From Xenopus tropicalis (Eukaryota; Chordata; Amphibia; Anura; Pipidae), in assembly GCF_000004195.4 (NCBI RefSeq), contig NC_030683.2, positions 6,789,345 through 6,853,344 on the forward strand: a stretch of 64,000 bases of DNA. Direction: 5' to 3'. The position numbers were made by a program, and so were the translations under genes. This document shows, one piece after another, positions 10,701 through 25,700 of the stretch; position 1 is the stretch's first letter; the number at the start of each line of letters is the position of its first letter. Under the pieces are notes generated by a model. That model had not been told where the DNA came from. It was given only the letters and a program-made list of their open reading frames with translations, and did no database searches.

Positions 10701-13700
10701 TCAGCAATAAAGAAAGAGGCCTCCTGATGCATCATGGGCCAGAGGTGCTGCGATGCTATGATTGGTTGGAGGGTTCACACTGATCCTCCGCTCAGTCCAA
10801 CCATGCAACATCGTGTTTCTAAAGTGTCAGTTGCATAAAAGGGCCAGTGATATCAAAACCTGACCATGATCCATGACATTTTATTTGAAGCAGACGCCCT
10901 GTTTGGTATTTCTGTGTTTGCCATCAGCTCCTTTGTGTTTAGTGGAGCCTTAAGGGGATCTGTCACTCTAACAAATAATTCTAAATTCTTTTCTATTGCG
11001 TTTGTCAAGTAAAATAAACTTCATTTACACAATTAAAATGATTTAAATCTTGTTTTCTTCAGTCTTGGATTTACACAAATCCAAGGGTATAATCCTGAAT
11101 AACACATGCCCCCTGATGCATTCCTCTAAAGCTCGGTATGAGTTGGATATGATAGTGGCTCCTACCCTATCAGCCGTCACATCCACCTCAGGTTTAACAA
11201 TCTTATCCACCACTCTCAGGCCACACAGGGACCCGGCGGCTGCCTGGACTTGTAGGGAAACATCAGCTCCTGGGAGAACTTCATCTGGGGAGAAGCCAAC
11301 TGATACCTGGGCAAACAGAGAGACATGTTGATTGGGGAGAGCTAAGGTGTTACAGATACAGGTACAGGGAGGCCATGGGAACATCTGTACAACTTACTTT
11401 GTTCTTGAAGCACCTTTGCAGCTTGAATGTTGCAGAATCGGCCACTAATTCCCCATTAGGGAGGGAAATGAAGGCGAGAGCGCGGAGAGTCGGAGAGACA
11501 TCGGCACTGAGTGTGAGTTTGATGGAGACCTCACCCCTCAGCTCTGAAGATCCTACACAGTAACAAGGGGAAAGGGGAACATTCAGGCACTAAGCTATAA
11601 ATAAAGGAGTGCAGAGGGGCAGAACAGGCCCTGAGGGGCAGAGTAGCAGGGCAGGTAGGAGCCATCTTATAGCCAATGTATTAGCTAAAGGAGTAAGTTG
11701 CTGATATGGGGGAGCTGAGTAGGAGGCAGATTACTCAGGAAAGGTTATGGGATTTGGCAGAGTCTCACCTCCTCCTTCACTAGTAATGGGCACTTCCAAT
11801 GATCCCGAGTCCTTTATAGATTCTTTAGAAATAACCTGTAGAAAAGGTAAAAAAGTTCTAAGGTCCAACCTTTAGAGGATGTCCAACTGTCCAATGTTTC
11901 ATTTTTATTGAAAAAAATATACATACATTTGCACTGTAACTAGAAATAAAACCAGCCAATGAAAGCTCCGCAGGCCAAACTCTGATTTGGGGGGTACATA
12001 TAAGACCCCAGAATGTGAATGATGAAAGAGTAGCAGAGCCCATTACCAGGTAGTGCAGCTCCATGTGCTTGGCCTCCATCCCCAGGGCAGAGTTTGGGAT
12101 AATATATTCCACTCGGACATCTCGTTGCCCCTCACATGGGAGCTCCCCCTGCTGGGAGTGCAGTTTCAGGAAACTCTTGCTGGGGGATTCAAAGAGTTTG
12201 AGTTCCAGAGAGTCTTTCCCAAAAACAGGTATAATGAGCCCGGAATACATATCAGCAGATTTTTCCATTTCTGGACTCGCCTACAAAAAAAAGAATCATG
12301 TGCAGTTAATGGTTACGAATGTTTATTGAAAATATTTATTTGTTGGATTGGGGTATTCAGGGCTGATGAACCTGGCCACAAAGGAGTCAAGAAAGAACAT
12401 GAGGAAATCTCAGGCATGACACATCACTCTGCCACGCCCACAATCCTGCGAAAACACCACCCCCTTTTTAGCATGCCCAGCCCATTTTCAGGGTTACCTC
12501 TCAAATCATCTGAGAAGTATTCATTATTCGGAAACCTGTTATCCAGAATTATGGGAAGGCCATCTCCCACAGACTCTATTGTAATGAAATAATCCAACAT
12601 TTTGAAAATTTTTTACTTTTACTTTTTTAAAACTTTTTATATATATATATATGTCATAGCCAGGGGGTGAGCAGTCTTAGGTGTATGGTAGGTGGTTATG
12701 GGTTGGCAGTCATAGTAAGGTGGTGAGCAGTCTTGGGTGCATGGTTGGGGGTGATGGCTTGGCAGTCATAGTAAGGGGGTGAGCAGTCTTGGGTGCATGC
12801 TAGGTGGTGATGGGTTGGCAGTCATAGTAAGGGGGTGAGCAGTCTTAGGTGCATGGTTGGGGGTGATGGGTTGGCAGTCATAGTAAGGTGGTGAGCAGTC
12901 TTGGGTGCATGGTTGGGGGTGATGGGTTGGCAGTTCATAGTAAGGGGGTGAGCAGTCTTAGGTGCATGGTTGGGGGTGATGGGTTGGCAGTCATAGTAAG
13001 GGGGTGAGCAGTCTTGGGTGCATGGTTGGGGGTGATGGCTTGGCAGTCATAGTAAGGGGGTGAGCAGTCTTAGGTGCATGGTTGGGGTAATGGGTTGGCA
13101 GTCATAGAAAGGGTGTGAGCTGTCTTAGGTGCATGGTTGGGGGTGATGGGTTGGCATTCATAGTAAGGTGGTGAGCAGTCTTAGGTGCAAGGTTGGGGGT
13201 GATGGGTTGGCAGTCATAGTAAGGTGGTGAGCAGTCTTAGGTGCATGCTAGGTGGTGATGGGTTGGCAGTCATAGTAAGGGGGTGAGCAGTCTTAGGTGC
13301 ATGGTTGGGGGTGATGGGTTGGCAGTCATAGTAAAGGGGTGAGCAGTCTTAGGTGCAAGGTTGGGGGTGATGGGATGGCAGTCATAGTAAGGTGGTGAGC
13401 AGTCTTAGGTGCATGGTTGGGGGTGATGGGTTGGCAGTCATAGTAAGGGGGTGAGCAGTCTTAGGTGCATGGTTGGGGGTGATGGGTTGGCAGTCATAGT
13501 AAGGGGGTGAGCAGTCTTGGGTGCATGCTAGGTGGTGATGGGTTGGCAGTCATAGTAAGGTGGTGAGGAGTCTTACGTTCATGCAAGTGATGAGCAGTCT
13601 TAGGTGCAAGTTTGGGGGTGAGCAAAGAGCAGGAAAAGGGGTAGGTGGTGCACAGACGCATGAAGGTGGTAGTTGTTGAGTGGCATAAAATCCCAGAATC

Positions 13701-16700
13701 CCAAATCCCAAAATCCCAAAGCTTGTGGGGGGTGAGTAGTGAGCACTCATAGGAAGGTGATAGATGCCGAGCATGAGGTATCTCTGCTAATAAAAGAAAA
13801 TAATGATTGGACTTGTGTATGGATGGTGGAAGTTGCCTTTTTAATAAGTGGGTGTGGTTGGATAGATATTTAGGAGAGGGAATGTTGCTCCATGGTACTG
13901 AAGTGAATTCTATAAGGCAAAGGACTTAAAAACAAAGAACAAGCATCAAACTGATATCCCACTAGTAGTTGTAGTGCAACATGATTTGGAGGGTTCAGGT
14001 TACCAAACCCTAAAATAAAGTAACCCAGCCCCCCTACCGTAAGGCGCAGCTTTCCCTCCCATGCAGTTGTGTTGTCCAACTGGAAGGAAACAAGTCCATT
14101 CTCATCCGATACCAAGTTCTCCGTTATATTCATAGGACTGATGGTTAGAGAGACTTTTTGGTTTGGAAGGGGATCATCATTGCCGTCCATCACCTTTATC
14201 TGCTCAGTGATAGAGAAGGGCCCAGTCTGAGAAACAATCTCAATGGCAGGAGACTGACTAATAGGGGTATTAACTAGTAAGCACTTACTGTGCCGCTGTA
14301 TGGGATCCCCGGCTTGTAAGTAATGTCTCCATCCAGGAAACGGCAGCTTTTTAGCTTGGGTGAAATGGTGGTTCTACCTCTTCCAGAATATTTCAAACCT
14401 ATAAGAAGGGCAGATATGCAGGGAAAGCTGGGACTCCGTCCAATCAAACCTGCTTGTCTTACCCAAGGGAAACTTTCTATTTAAAGCAGTCATTCTCCAT
14501 TTTATCTACTGATACAGACAGACTTGCACCTCACTCACTGCAGGTAGAGTAGGGTAGGCAAGCATCTACTATTCTTACTATACCTGCTCTCAGAGCCATG
14601 TTCAATATTATGTTCACTGATTTGGCAAACTTTCTCTACTATAATTCCCACCCCAGAGTAAAAGTTCTGAGTACTATCCCCACTGCTACTATAGGCACCA
14701 TCTCTCCCTACTATACCTGCTATCCCACAGCCCCAGTCCCTTCCCAGAGGCTATTATCCCCCCACTGCTACTATAGGCACCATCTCTCCCTACTATACCT
14801 GCTATCCCACAGCCCCAGTCCCTTCCCAGAGGCTATTATCCCCCCACTGCTACTATAGGCACCATCTCTCCCTACTATACCTGCTATCCCCACAGCCCCA
14901 GTCCCTTCCCAGAGGCTATTATCCCCCCACTGCTACTATAGGCACCATCTCTCCCTACTATACCTGCTATCCCACAGCCCCAGTCCCTTCCCAGAGGCTA
15001 TTATCCCCCCCACTTGCTACTATAGGCACCATCTCTCCCTACTATACCTGCTATCCCACAGCCCCAGTCCCTTCCAGAGGCTATTATCCCCCCCACTGCT
15101 ACTATAGGCACCATCTCTCTACTATACCTGCTATCCCACAGCCCCAGTCCCTTCCCAGAGGCTATTATCCCCCCACTGCTACTATAGGCACCATCTCTCC
15201 CTACTATACCTGCTATCCCACAGCCCCCAGTCCCTTCCCAGAGGCTATTATTCCCCCCACTGCTACTATAGGCACCATCTCTCCCTACTATACCTGCTAT
15301 CCCACAGCCCCAGTCCCTTCCCAGAGGCTATTATCCCCCACTGCTACTATAGGCACCATCTCTCCCTACTATACCTGCTATCCCACAGCCCCAGTCCCTT
15401 CCCAGAGGCTATTATCTCCCCACTGCTACTATAGGCACCATCTCTCCCTACTATACCTGCTATCCCACAGCCCCAGTCCCTTCCCAGAGGCTATTATCCC
15501 CCCACTGCTACTATAGGCACCATCTCTCCCTACTATACCTGCTATCCCACAGCCCAAGTCCCTTCCCAGAGGCTATTATCCCCCACTGCTACTATAGGCC
15601 ACCATCTCTCCCTACTATACTGCTATCCCACAGCCCCAGTCCCTTCCGCAGAGGCTATTATCCCCCACTGCTACTATAGGCACCATCTCTCGCCTACTCT
15701 ATACCTGCTATCCACAGCCCCAGTCCCTTCCAGAGGCTATTATCCCCGCCACTGCTACTATAGGCACCATCTCTCCCTACTATACCTGCTAATCCCACAG
15801 CCCCAGTCCCTTCCCAGAGGCTATTATCCCCCACCTGCTACTATAGGCACCATCTCTCCCTACTATACCTGCTATCCCCACAGCCCCCAGTCCCTTCCAG
15901 AGGCTATTATCCCCCATCTGCTACTATAGGCACCATCTCTCCCTACTATACCTACTATCCCACAGCCCCAGTCCCTTCCCAGAGGCTATTATCCCCCACT
16001 GCTACTATAGGCACCATCTCCTCCCTACTATACCTGCTATCCCACAGCCCCAGTCCCTTCCCAGAGGCTATTATCCCTCCACTGATACTATAGGCACCAT
16101 CTCTCCCTACTATACCTGCTATCCCACAGCCCCAGTCCTTCCCAGAGGCTATTATCCCCCCCCTGCTACTATAGGCACCATCTCTCCCTACTATACCTGC
16201 TATCCCACAGCCCCAGTCCCTTCCCCAGAGGCTATTATCCCCCACTGCTACTATAGGCACCATATCTCCCTACTTATACCTGCTATCCCCACAGCCCCAG
16301 TCCCTTCCCAGAGGCTATTATCCCCCCACTGCTACTATAGGCACCATCTCTCCCTACTATACCTGCTATCCCACAGCCCCAGTCCTTCCCAGAGGTTATT
16401 ACCCCCCCCCCCCCCCACTGCTACTATAGGCACCATCTCTCCTACTATACCTGCTATCCCACAGCCCCCAGTCCCTTCCCAGAGGCTATTATCCCCCCAC
16501 TGCTACTATAGGCACCATCTCTCCCTACTATACCTGCTATCCCACAGCCCCAGTCCCTTCCCAGAGGCTATTATCCCCCCACTGCTACTATAGCACCATC
16601 TCTCCCTACTATACCTGCTATCCCACAGCCCCAGTCCCTTCCCAGAGGCTATTATCCCCCCACTGCTACTATAGGCACCATCTCTCCCTACTATACCTAC

Positions 16701-19700
16701 TATCCCACAGCCCCAGTCCCTTCCCAGAGGCTATTATCCCACTGCTACTATAGGCACCATCTCTCCCTACTATACCTGCTATCCCACAGCCCCAGTCCCT
16801 TCCCAGAGGCTATTATCCCCCCACTGCTACTATAGGCACCATCTCTCCTTACTATACCTACTATCCCACAGCCCCAGTCCCTTCCCAGAGGCTATTATCT
16901 CCCACTGCTACTATAGGCACCATCTCTCCCTACTATACCTGCTATCCCACAGCCCCAGTCCCTTCCCAGAGGCTATTATCCCCCACTGCTACTATAGGCA
17001 CCATCTCTCCCTACTATACCTGCTATCCCACAGCCCCAGTCCCTTCCCAGAGGCTATTATCCCCCACTGCTACTATAGGCACCATCCCTCCCTACTATAC
17101 CTGCTATCCCACAGCCCCAGTCCCTTCCCAGAGGCTATTATCCCCCCACTGCTACTATAGGCACCATCTCTCCCTACTATACCTGCTAGTCCACAGGCCC
17201 CCAGTCCCCTTCCCAGAGGCTATTTATCCCCCCACTGATTACTATAGTCCACCATCTCTCCCTACCTATACCTTGCGGATCCACAGCCCCAGGTCCCCTT
17301 TCCCAGAGGCTATTATCCCCCCCACTGGCTTACTAATAGTGCACCTCTCTCCCTACTTACCTGCTATTCCACCAGCCCCAGTCCCTTTCCCAGAGGTTGA
17401 TTACCCCCCCCCCCACTGCTGACATATAGGCCACCATCTCTCCCTACTATTACCTGCTATCCCCACAGCCCCAGTCCCTTCCCAGAGGCCATGATCCCCC
17501 CACTGCTACTATAAGGCACCATCTCTCCCTACTTATACCTGCTATCCCACAGCCCCAGTCCCTTCCCAGAGGCTATTATCCCGCCCACGCTACTATATAG
17601 GCACCATCTCTCCCTACTATACCTGCTATCCACAGCCCAGTCCTTCCAGAGGCTATTAATCCCCCACTGCTACTATAGGCACCATCTCTCCCTACTATAC
17701 CTGCTATCCCACAGCCCCAGTCCCCTTCCCAGAGGCTATTATCCCCACTGCTACTATAGGCACCATCTCTCCCTACTATACCTCTATCCCACAGCCCCAG
17801 TCCCTTCCCAGAGGCTATTATCCCCACTGCTACTATAGGCACCATCTCTCCCTACTATACCTGCTATCCCACAGCCCAGTCCTTCCCAGAGGCTATTATC
17901 CCCCCACTGCTACTATAGGCAACCATCTCTCCTACTATACCTGCTATCCCACAGCCCCCAGTCCCTTCCCAGAGCTATTATCCCCCACTGCTACTATAGG
18001 CAGCCATCTCTCCCTACTATACCTGCTTCCCACAGCCCCAGTCCCTTCCGCAGAGCTATTACCCCCACTGCTACTATAGGCACCATCTCTCCCTACTATA
18101 CCTGCTATCCCACAGCCCCAGTCCCTTCCCAGAGGCTATTATCCCCCACTGCTACTATAGGCACCATCTCTCCCTACTATACCTGCTATCCCACAGCCCA
18201 GTCCCTTCCCAGAGGCTATATCCCCCACTGCTACTATAGGCACCATCTCTCCTACTATACCTGCTATCCCACAGCCCCAGTCCTTCCCAGAGGCTATTAT
18301 CCCCCCACTGCTACTATAGGCACCATCTCTCCCTACTATAACCTGCTATCCCACAGCCCCAGTCCCTTCCCAGAGGCTATTATCCCCCACTGCTACTATA
18401 GGCACCATCTCTCCCTACTATACCTGCTATCCCACAGCCCCAGTCCCTTCCCAGAGGCTATTATCCCCCACTGCTACTATAGGCACCACTACTATACTGC
18501 TATCCCACAGCCCCAGTCCCTCCCAGAGGCTATTATCCCCACTGCTACTATAGGCACCATCTCTCCCACTATACCTGCTAGCCCCACAGCCCAGTCCCTT
18601 CCCAGAGGCTATTATCCCCCACTGCTACTATTAGGCACCATCTCTCCTACTATACCTGCTATCCCACAGCCCCCAGTCCCTTCCCAGAGGCTATATCCCC
18701 CACTGCTACTATAGGCACCATCTCTCCCTACTATACCTGCTATCCCACAGCCCAGTCCCTTCCCAGAGGCTATTATCCCCCACTGCTACTATAGGCACCA
18801 TCTCTCCTACTATACCTGCTTCCCACAGCCCCAGTCCCTTCCCAGAGGCTATTATCCCCCACTGCTACTATAGGCACCATCTCTCCCTACTATACCTGCT
18901 ATCCCACAGCCCCAGTCCCTTCCCCAGAGGCTTATTACCCCCCACTGCTACTATAAGGCAACCATCTCTCCTACTATACCTGCTATCCCACAGCCCCAGT
19001 CCCTTCCCAAGAGGCTATTATCCCCCCACTGCTACTATAGGCACCATCTCTCCCTACTATACCTGCTATCCCCACAGCCCAGTCCCTTCCCAGAGGCTAT
19101 TATCCGCCCACTGCTACTATAGGCACCATCTTCCCTACTATACCTGCTATCCACAGCCCCAGTCCCTTCCCAGAGGCTATTATCCCCACTGCTTACTATA
19201 GGGCCACCATCTCTCCCTACTATACCTGCTATCCCACAGCCCCAGTCCCTTCCAGAGGCTATTTATCCCCCACTGCTACTATAGGCACCATCTCTCCTAC
19301 TATACCTGCTATCCCACAGCCCCAGTCCCTTCCCAGAGGCTATATCCCCACTGCTACTATAGGCACCATCTCTTCCCTACTATACCTGCTATCCCACAGC
19401 CCCAGTCCCTTCCCAGAGGCTATTATCCCCCACTGCTACTATAGGCACCATCTCTCCCTACTATACCTGCTATCCACAGCCCCAGTCCCTTCCCAGAGGC
19501 TATTATCCCCCACTGCTACTATAGGCACCATCTCTCCTACTATACCTGCTATCCCACAGCCCCAGTCCCTTCCCAGAGGCTATTATCCCCCACTGCTACT
19601 ATAGGCACCATCTCTCCCTACTATACCTGCTATCCCACAGCCCCAGTCCCCTTCCCAGAGGCTATTATCCCCCCACTGCTACTATAGGCACCATCTCTCC

Positions 19701-22700
19701 CTACTATACCTGCTATCCCACAGCCCCAGTCCCTTCCCAGAGGCTATTATCCCCCACTGCTACTATAGGCACATCTCTCCCTACTAATCCTGCTATCCCA
19801 CAGCCCCAGTCCCTTCCCAGAGGCTATTATCCCCCACTGCTACTATAGGCACCATCTCTCCCTACTATACCTGCTATCCACAGCCCCAGTCCCTTCCCAG
19901 AGGCTATTATCCCCCCACTGCTACTATAGGCACCATCTCTCCCTACTATACCTGCTATCCCACAGCCCCAGTCCCTTCCCAGAGGCTATTATCCCCCCAC
20001 TGCTACTATAGGCACCATCTCTCCCTACTATAACCTGCTATCCCACAGCCCCAGTCCCTTCCCAGAGGCTATTATCCCCACTGCTACTATAGGCACCATC
20101 TCTCCCTACTATCCTGCTATCCCACAGCCCCAGTCCCTTCCCAGAGGCTATTATCCCCCACTGCTACTATAGGCACCATCTCTCCCCTACTATACCTGCT
20201 ATCCCACAGCCCCAGTCCCTTCCCAGAGGCTATTATCCCCCACTGCTACTATAGGCACCATCTCTCCCTACTATACCTGCTATCCCACAGCCCCAGTCCC
20301 TTCCCAGAGGCTATTATCCCCCCACTGCTACTATAGGCACCATCTCTCCCTACTATACCTGCTATCCCACAGCCCCAGTCCCTTCCCAGAGGCTATTATC
20401 CCCCCCACTGCTACTATAGGCACCATCTCTCCCTACTATACCTGCTATCCCACAGCCCCAGTCCCTTCCCAGAGGCTATTATCCCCCCACTGCTACTAAG
20501 GCACCATCTCTCCCTACTATACCTGGCTATCCCACAGCCCCCAGTCCCTTCCCAGAGGCTATTATCCCCCCACTGCTACTATAGGCACCATCTCTCCCTA
20601 CTATACCTGCTATCCCACAGCCCCAGTCCCTTCCCAGAGGCTATTATCCCCCCACTGCTACTATAGGCACCATCTCTCCCTACTATACCTGCTATCCCAC
20701 AGCCCCAGTCCCTTCCCAGAGGCTATTATCCCCCCACTGCTACTATAGGCACCATCTCTCCCTACTATACCTGCTATCCCACAGCCCCAGTCCCTTCCCA
20801 GAGGCTATTATCCCCCCACTGCTACTATAGGCACCATCTCTCCCTACTATACCTGCTATCCCACAGCCCCAGTCCCTTCCCAGAGGCTATTATCCCCCAC
20901 TGCTACTATAGGCACCATCTCTCCCTACTATACCTGCTATCCCACAGCCCCAGTCCCTTCCCAGAGGCTATTATCCCCCCACTGCTACTATAGGCACCAT
21001 CTCTCCCTACTATACCTGCTATCCACAGCCCCAGTCCCTTCCAGAGGCTATTATCCCCCCACTGCTACTATAGGCACCATCTCTCCCTACTATACCTGCT
21101 ATCCCACAGCCCCAGTCCCTTCCCAGAGGCTATTATCCCCCCACTGCTACTATAGGCACCATCTCTCCCTACTATACCTGCTATCCCACAGCCCCAGTCC
21201 CTTCCCAGAGGCTATTATCCCCCACTGCTACTATAGGCACCATCTCTCCCTACTATACCTGCTATCCCACAGCCCCAGTCCCTTCCCAGAGGCTATTATC
21301 CCCCCACTGCTACTATAGGCACCATCTCTCCCTACTATACCTGCTATCCCACAGCCCCAGTCCCTTCCCAGAGGCTATTATCCCCCCACTGCTACTATAG
21401 GCACCATCTCTCCCTACTATACCTGCTATCCCACAGCCCCAGTCCCTTCCCAGAGGCTATTATCCCCCACTGCTACTATAGGCACCATCTCTCCCTACTA
21501 TACCTGCTATCCCACAGCCCCAGTCCCTTCCCAGAGGCTATTATCCCCCCACTGCTACTATAGGCACCATCTCTCCCTACTATACCTGCTATCCCACAGC
21601 CCCAGTCCCTTCCCAGAGGCTATTATCCCCCACTGCTACTATAGGCACCATCTCTCCCTACTATAACCTGCTATCCACAGCCCCAGTCCCTTCCCAGAGG
21701 CTATTATCCCCCCACTGCTACTATAGGCACCATCTCTCCCTAAATATACCTGCTATCCCACAGCCCCAGTCCTTCCCAGAGGCTATTAATCCCCCCACTG
21801 CTACTATAGGCACCATCTTCCCTACTATACCTGCTATCCCACAGCCCCAGTCCCCTTCCCAGAGGCTATTATCCCCCACTGCTACTATAGGGCACCATCT
21901 CTCCTACTATACCTGCTATCCCACAGCCCCAGTCCCTTCCAGAGGCTATTATCCCCCACTGCTACTATAGGCACCATCTCTCCCTACTATACCTGCTATC
22001 CCACAGCCCCAGTCCCTTCCCAGAGGCTATTATCCCCCCACTGCTACTATAGGCACCATCTCTCCCTACTATACCTGCTATCCCACAGCCCCAGTCCCTT
22101 CCCAGAGGCTATTATCCCCCACTGCTACTATAGGCACCATCTCTCCCTACTATACCTGCTATCCCACAGCCCCAGTCCCTTCCCAGAGGCTATTATCCCC
22201 CCACTGCTACTATAGGCACCATCTCTCCCTACTATACCTGCTATCCCACAGCCCCAGTCCCTTCCCAGAGGCTATTATCCCCCCACTGCTACTATAGGCA
22301 CCATCTCTCCCTACTATACCTGCTATCCCACAGCCCCAGTCCCTTCCCAGAGGCTATTATCCCCCCACTGCTACTATAGGCACCATCTCTCCCTACTATA
22401 CCTGCTATCCCACAGCCCCAGTCCCTTCCCAGAGGCTATTATCCCCCCACTGCTACTATAGGCACCATCTCTCCCTACTATACCTGCTATCCCACAGCCC
22501 CAGTCCCTTCCCAGAGGCTATTATCCCCCCACTGCTACTATAGGCACCATCTCTCCCTACTATACCTGCTATCCCACAGCCCCAGTCCCTTCCCAGAGGC
22601 TATTATCCCCCACTGCTACTATAGGCACCATCTCTCCCTACTATACCTGCTATCCCACAGCCCCAGTCCCTTCCCAGAGGCTATTATCCCCCACTGCTAC

Positions 22701-25700
22701 TATAGGCACCATCTCTCCCTACTATACCTGCTATCCCACAGCCCCAGTCCCTTCCCAGAGGCTATTATCCCCACTGCTACTATAGGCACCATCTCTCCCT
22801 ACTATACCTGCTATCCCACAGCCCCAGTCCCTTCCCAGAGGCTATTATCCCCCCACTGCTACTATAGGCACCATCTCTCCCTACTATACCTGCTATCCCA
22901 CAGCCCAGTCCCTTCCCAGAGGCTATTATCCCCCCACTGCTACTATAGGCACCATCTCTCCCTACTATACCTGCTATCCCACAGCCCCAGTCCCTTCCCA
23001 GAGGCTATTATCCCCCCACTGCTACTATAGGCACCATCTCTCCCTACTATACCTGCTATCCCACAGCCCCAGTCCCTTCCCAGAGGCTATTATCCCCCCA
23101 CTGCTACTATAGGCACCATCTCTCCCTACTATACCTGCTATCCCACAGCCCCAGTCCCTTCCCAGAGGCTATTATCCCCCCACTGCTACTATAGGCACCA
23201 TCTCTCCCTACTATACCTGCTATCCCACAGCCCCAGTCCCTTCCCAGAGGCTATTATCCCCCACTGCTACTATAGGCACCATCTCTCCCTACTATACCTG
23301 CTATCCCACAGCCCCAGTCCCTTCCCAGAGGCTATTATCCCCCCACTGCTACTATAGGCACCATCTCTCCCTACTATACCTGCTATCCCACAGCCCCAGT
23401 CCCTTCCCAGAGGCTATTATCCCCCACTGCTACTATAGGCACCATCTCTCCCTACTATACCTGCTATCCCACAGCCCCAGTCCCTTCCCAGAGGCTATTA
23501 TCCCCCCACTGCTACTATAGGCACCATCTCTCCCTACCTATACCTGCTATCCCACAGCCCCAGTCCCTTCCCAGAGGCTATTATCCCCCACTGCTACTAT
23601 AGGCACCATCTCTCCCTACTATACCTGCTATCCCACAGCCCCAGTCCCTTCCCAGAGGCTATTATCCCCCCACTGCTACTATAGGCACCATCTCTCCCTA
23701 CTATACCTGCTATCCCACAGCCCCAGTCCCTTCCCAGAGGCTATTATCCCCCCACTGCTACTATAGGCACCATCTCTCCCTACTATACCTGCTATCCCAC
23801 AGCCCCAGTCCCTTCCCAGAGGCTATTATCCCCCCCACTGCTACTATAGGCACCATCTCTCCCTACTATACCTGCTATCCCACAGCCCCAGTCCCTTCCC
23901 AGAGGCTATTATCCCCCCACTGCTACTATAGGCACCATCTCTCCCTACTATACCTGCTATCCCACAGCCCCAGTCCCTTCCCAGAGGCTATTATCCCCCC
24001 ACTGCTACTATAGGCACCATCTCTCCCTACTATACCTGCTATCCCACAGCCCCAGTCCCTTCCCAGAGGCTATTATCCCACTGCTACTATAGGCACCATC
24101 TCTCCCTACTATACCTGCTATCCCACAGCCCCAGTCCCTTCCCAGAGGCTATTATCCCCCCACTGCTACTATAGGCACCATCTCTCCCTACTATACCTGC
24201 TATCCCACAGCCCCAGTCCCTTCCCAGAGGCTATTATCCCCCACTGCTACTATAGGCACCATCTCTCCCTACTATACCTGCTATCCCACAGCCCCAGTCC
24301 CTTCCCAGAGGCTATTATCCCCCCACTGCTACTATAGGCACCATCTCTCCCTACTATACCTGCTATCCCACAGCCCCAGTCCCTTCCCAGAGGCTATTAT
24401 CCCCCACTGCTACTATAGGCACCATCTCTCCCTACTATACCTGCTATCCCACAGCCCCAGTCCCTTCCCAGAGGCTATTATCCCCCCACTGCTACTATAG
24501 GCACCATCTCTCCCTACTATACCTGCTATCCCACAGCCCCAGTCCCTTCCCAGAGGCTATTATCCCCCCACTGCTACTATAGTGCACCATCTCTCCCTAC
24601 TATACCTGCTATCCCCACCAGCCCCAGTCCCTTCCCAGAGGCTATTATCCCCCACTGCTACTAGTAGGCACCATCTTTCCCTACTTATAACGCTGCGTAT
24701 CCACAGCCCCAGTCCCTTCCCAGAGGGCTTTATCCCCCCACTGCTATCTATAGGGCCAGTCTCTCCCTACTATACCTGCTATCCCCACAGCCCCAGTCCC
24801 CTTCCCAGAGGCTATTATCCCCCCACTGCTACATTATAGCACCATCTCTCCCTACTATACTGCTATCCCACACCCCAGTCCCTTCCCAGAGGCTATATCC
24901 CCCCACTGCTACTTATAGGCACCCGATCTCTCCCTACCTATTACCTGCTATCCCACAAGCCCCATCCCTATCCCAGAGGCTATTATCCCCCCACTGCTAC
25001 TATAGGCCCCATCTCTCCCTACTATACCTGCTATCCACAGCCCCAGTCCCTTCCCAGAGGCTATTATCCCCCCACTGCTACTATAGGCACCATCTCTCCC
25101 TACTATACCTGCTATCCCACAGCCCCAGTCCTTCCCAGAGGCTATTATCCCACTGCTACTATAGGCACCATCTCTCCCTACTATACCTGCTATCCCACAG
25201 CCCCAGTCCCTTCCCAGAGGCTATTATCCCCCCACTGCTACTATAGGCACCATCTCTCCCTACTATACCTGCTATCCCACAGCCCCAGTCCCTTCCCAGA
25301 GGCTATTATCCCCCCACTGATACTATAGGCACCATCTCTCCCTACTATACCTGCTATCCCACAGCCCCAGTCCCTTCCCAGAGGCTATTATCCCCCCACT
25401 GCTACTATAGGCCCCATCTCTCCCTACTATACCTGCTATCCCACAGCCCCAGTCCCTTCCCAGAGGCTATTATCCCCCCACTGCTACTATAGGCACCATC
25501 TCTCCCTAACTATACCTGCTATCCCACAGCCCAGTCCCTTCCCAGAGGCTATTATCCCCCCCACTGATACTATAGGCACCATCTCTCCCTACTATACCTG
25601 CTATCCCACAGCCCCAGTCCCTTCCCAGAGGCTATTATCCCCCCACTGCTTACTATAGCCACCATCTCTCCCTACTATACCTGCTATCCCACAGCCCCAG

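Noticed and set aside
12053..12592. 179-residue plus-strand frame
   Set aside because: Antisense shadow of gene B exon 12 and neighbouring intron; no family resemblance.
15955..17845. Minus-strand repeating frames ([10 protein letters not shown] type) in the 82-bp array
   Set aside because: The period is not a multiple of three and frames survive only because of scattered indels.
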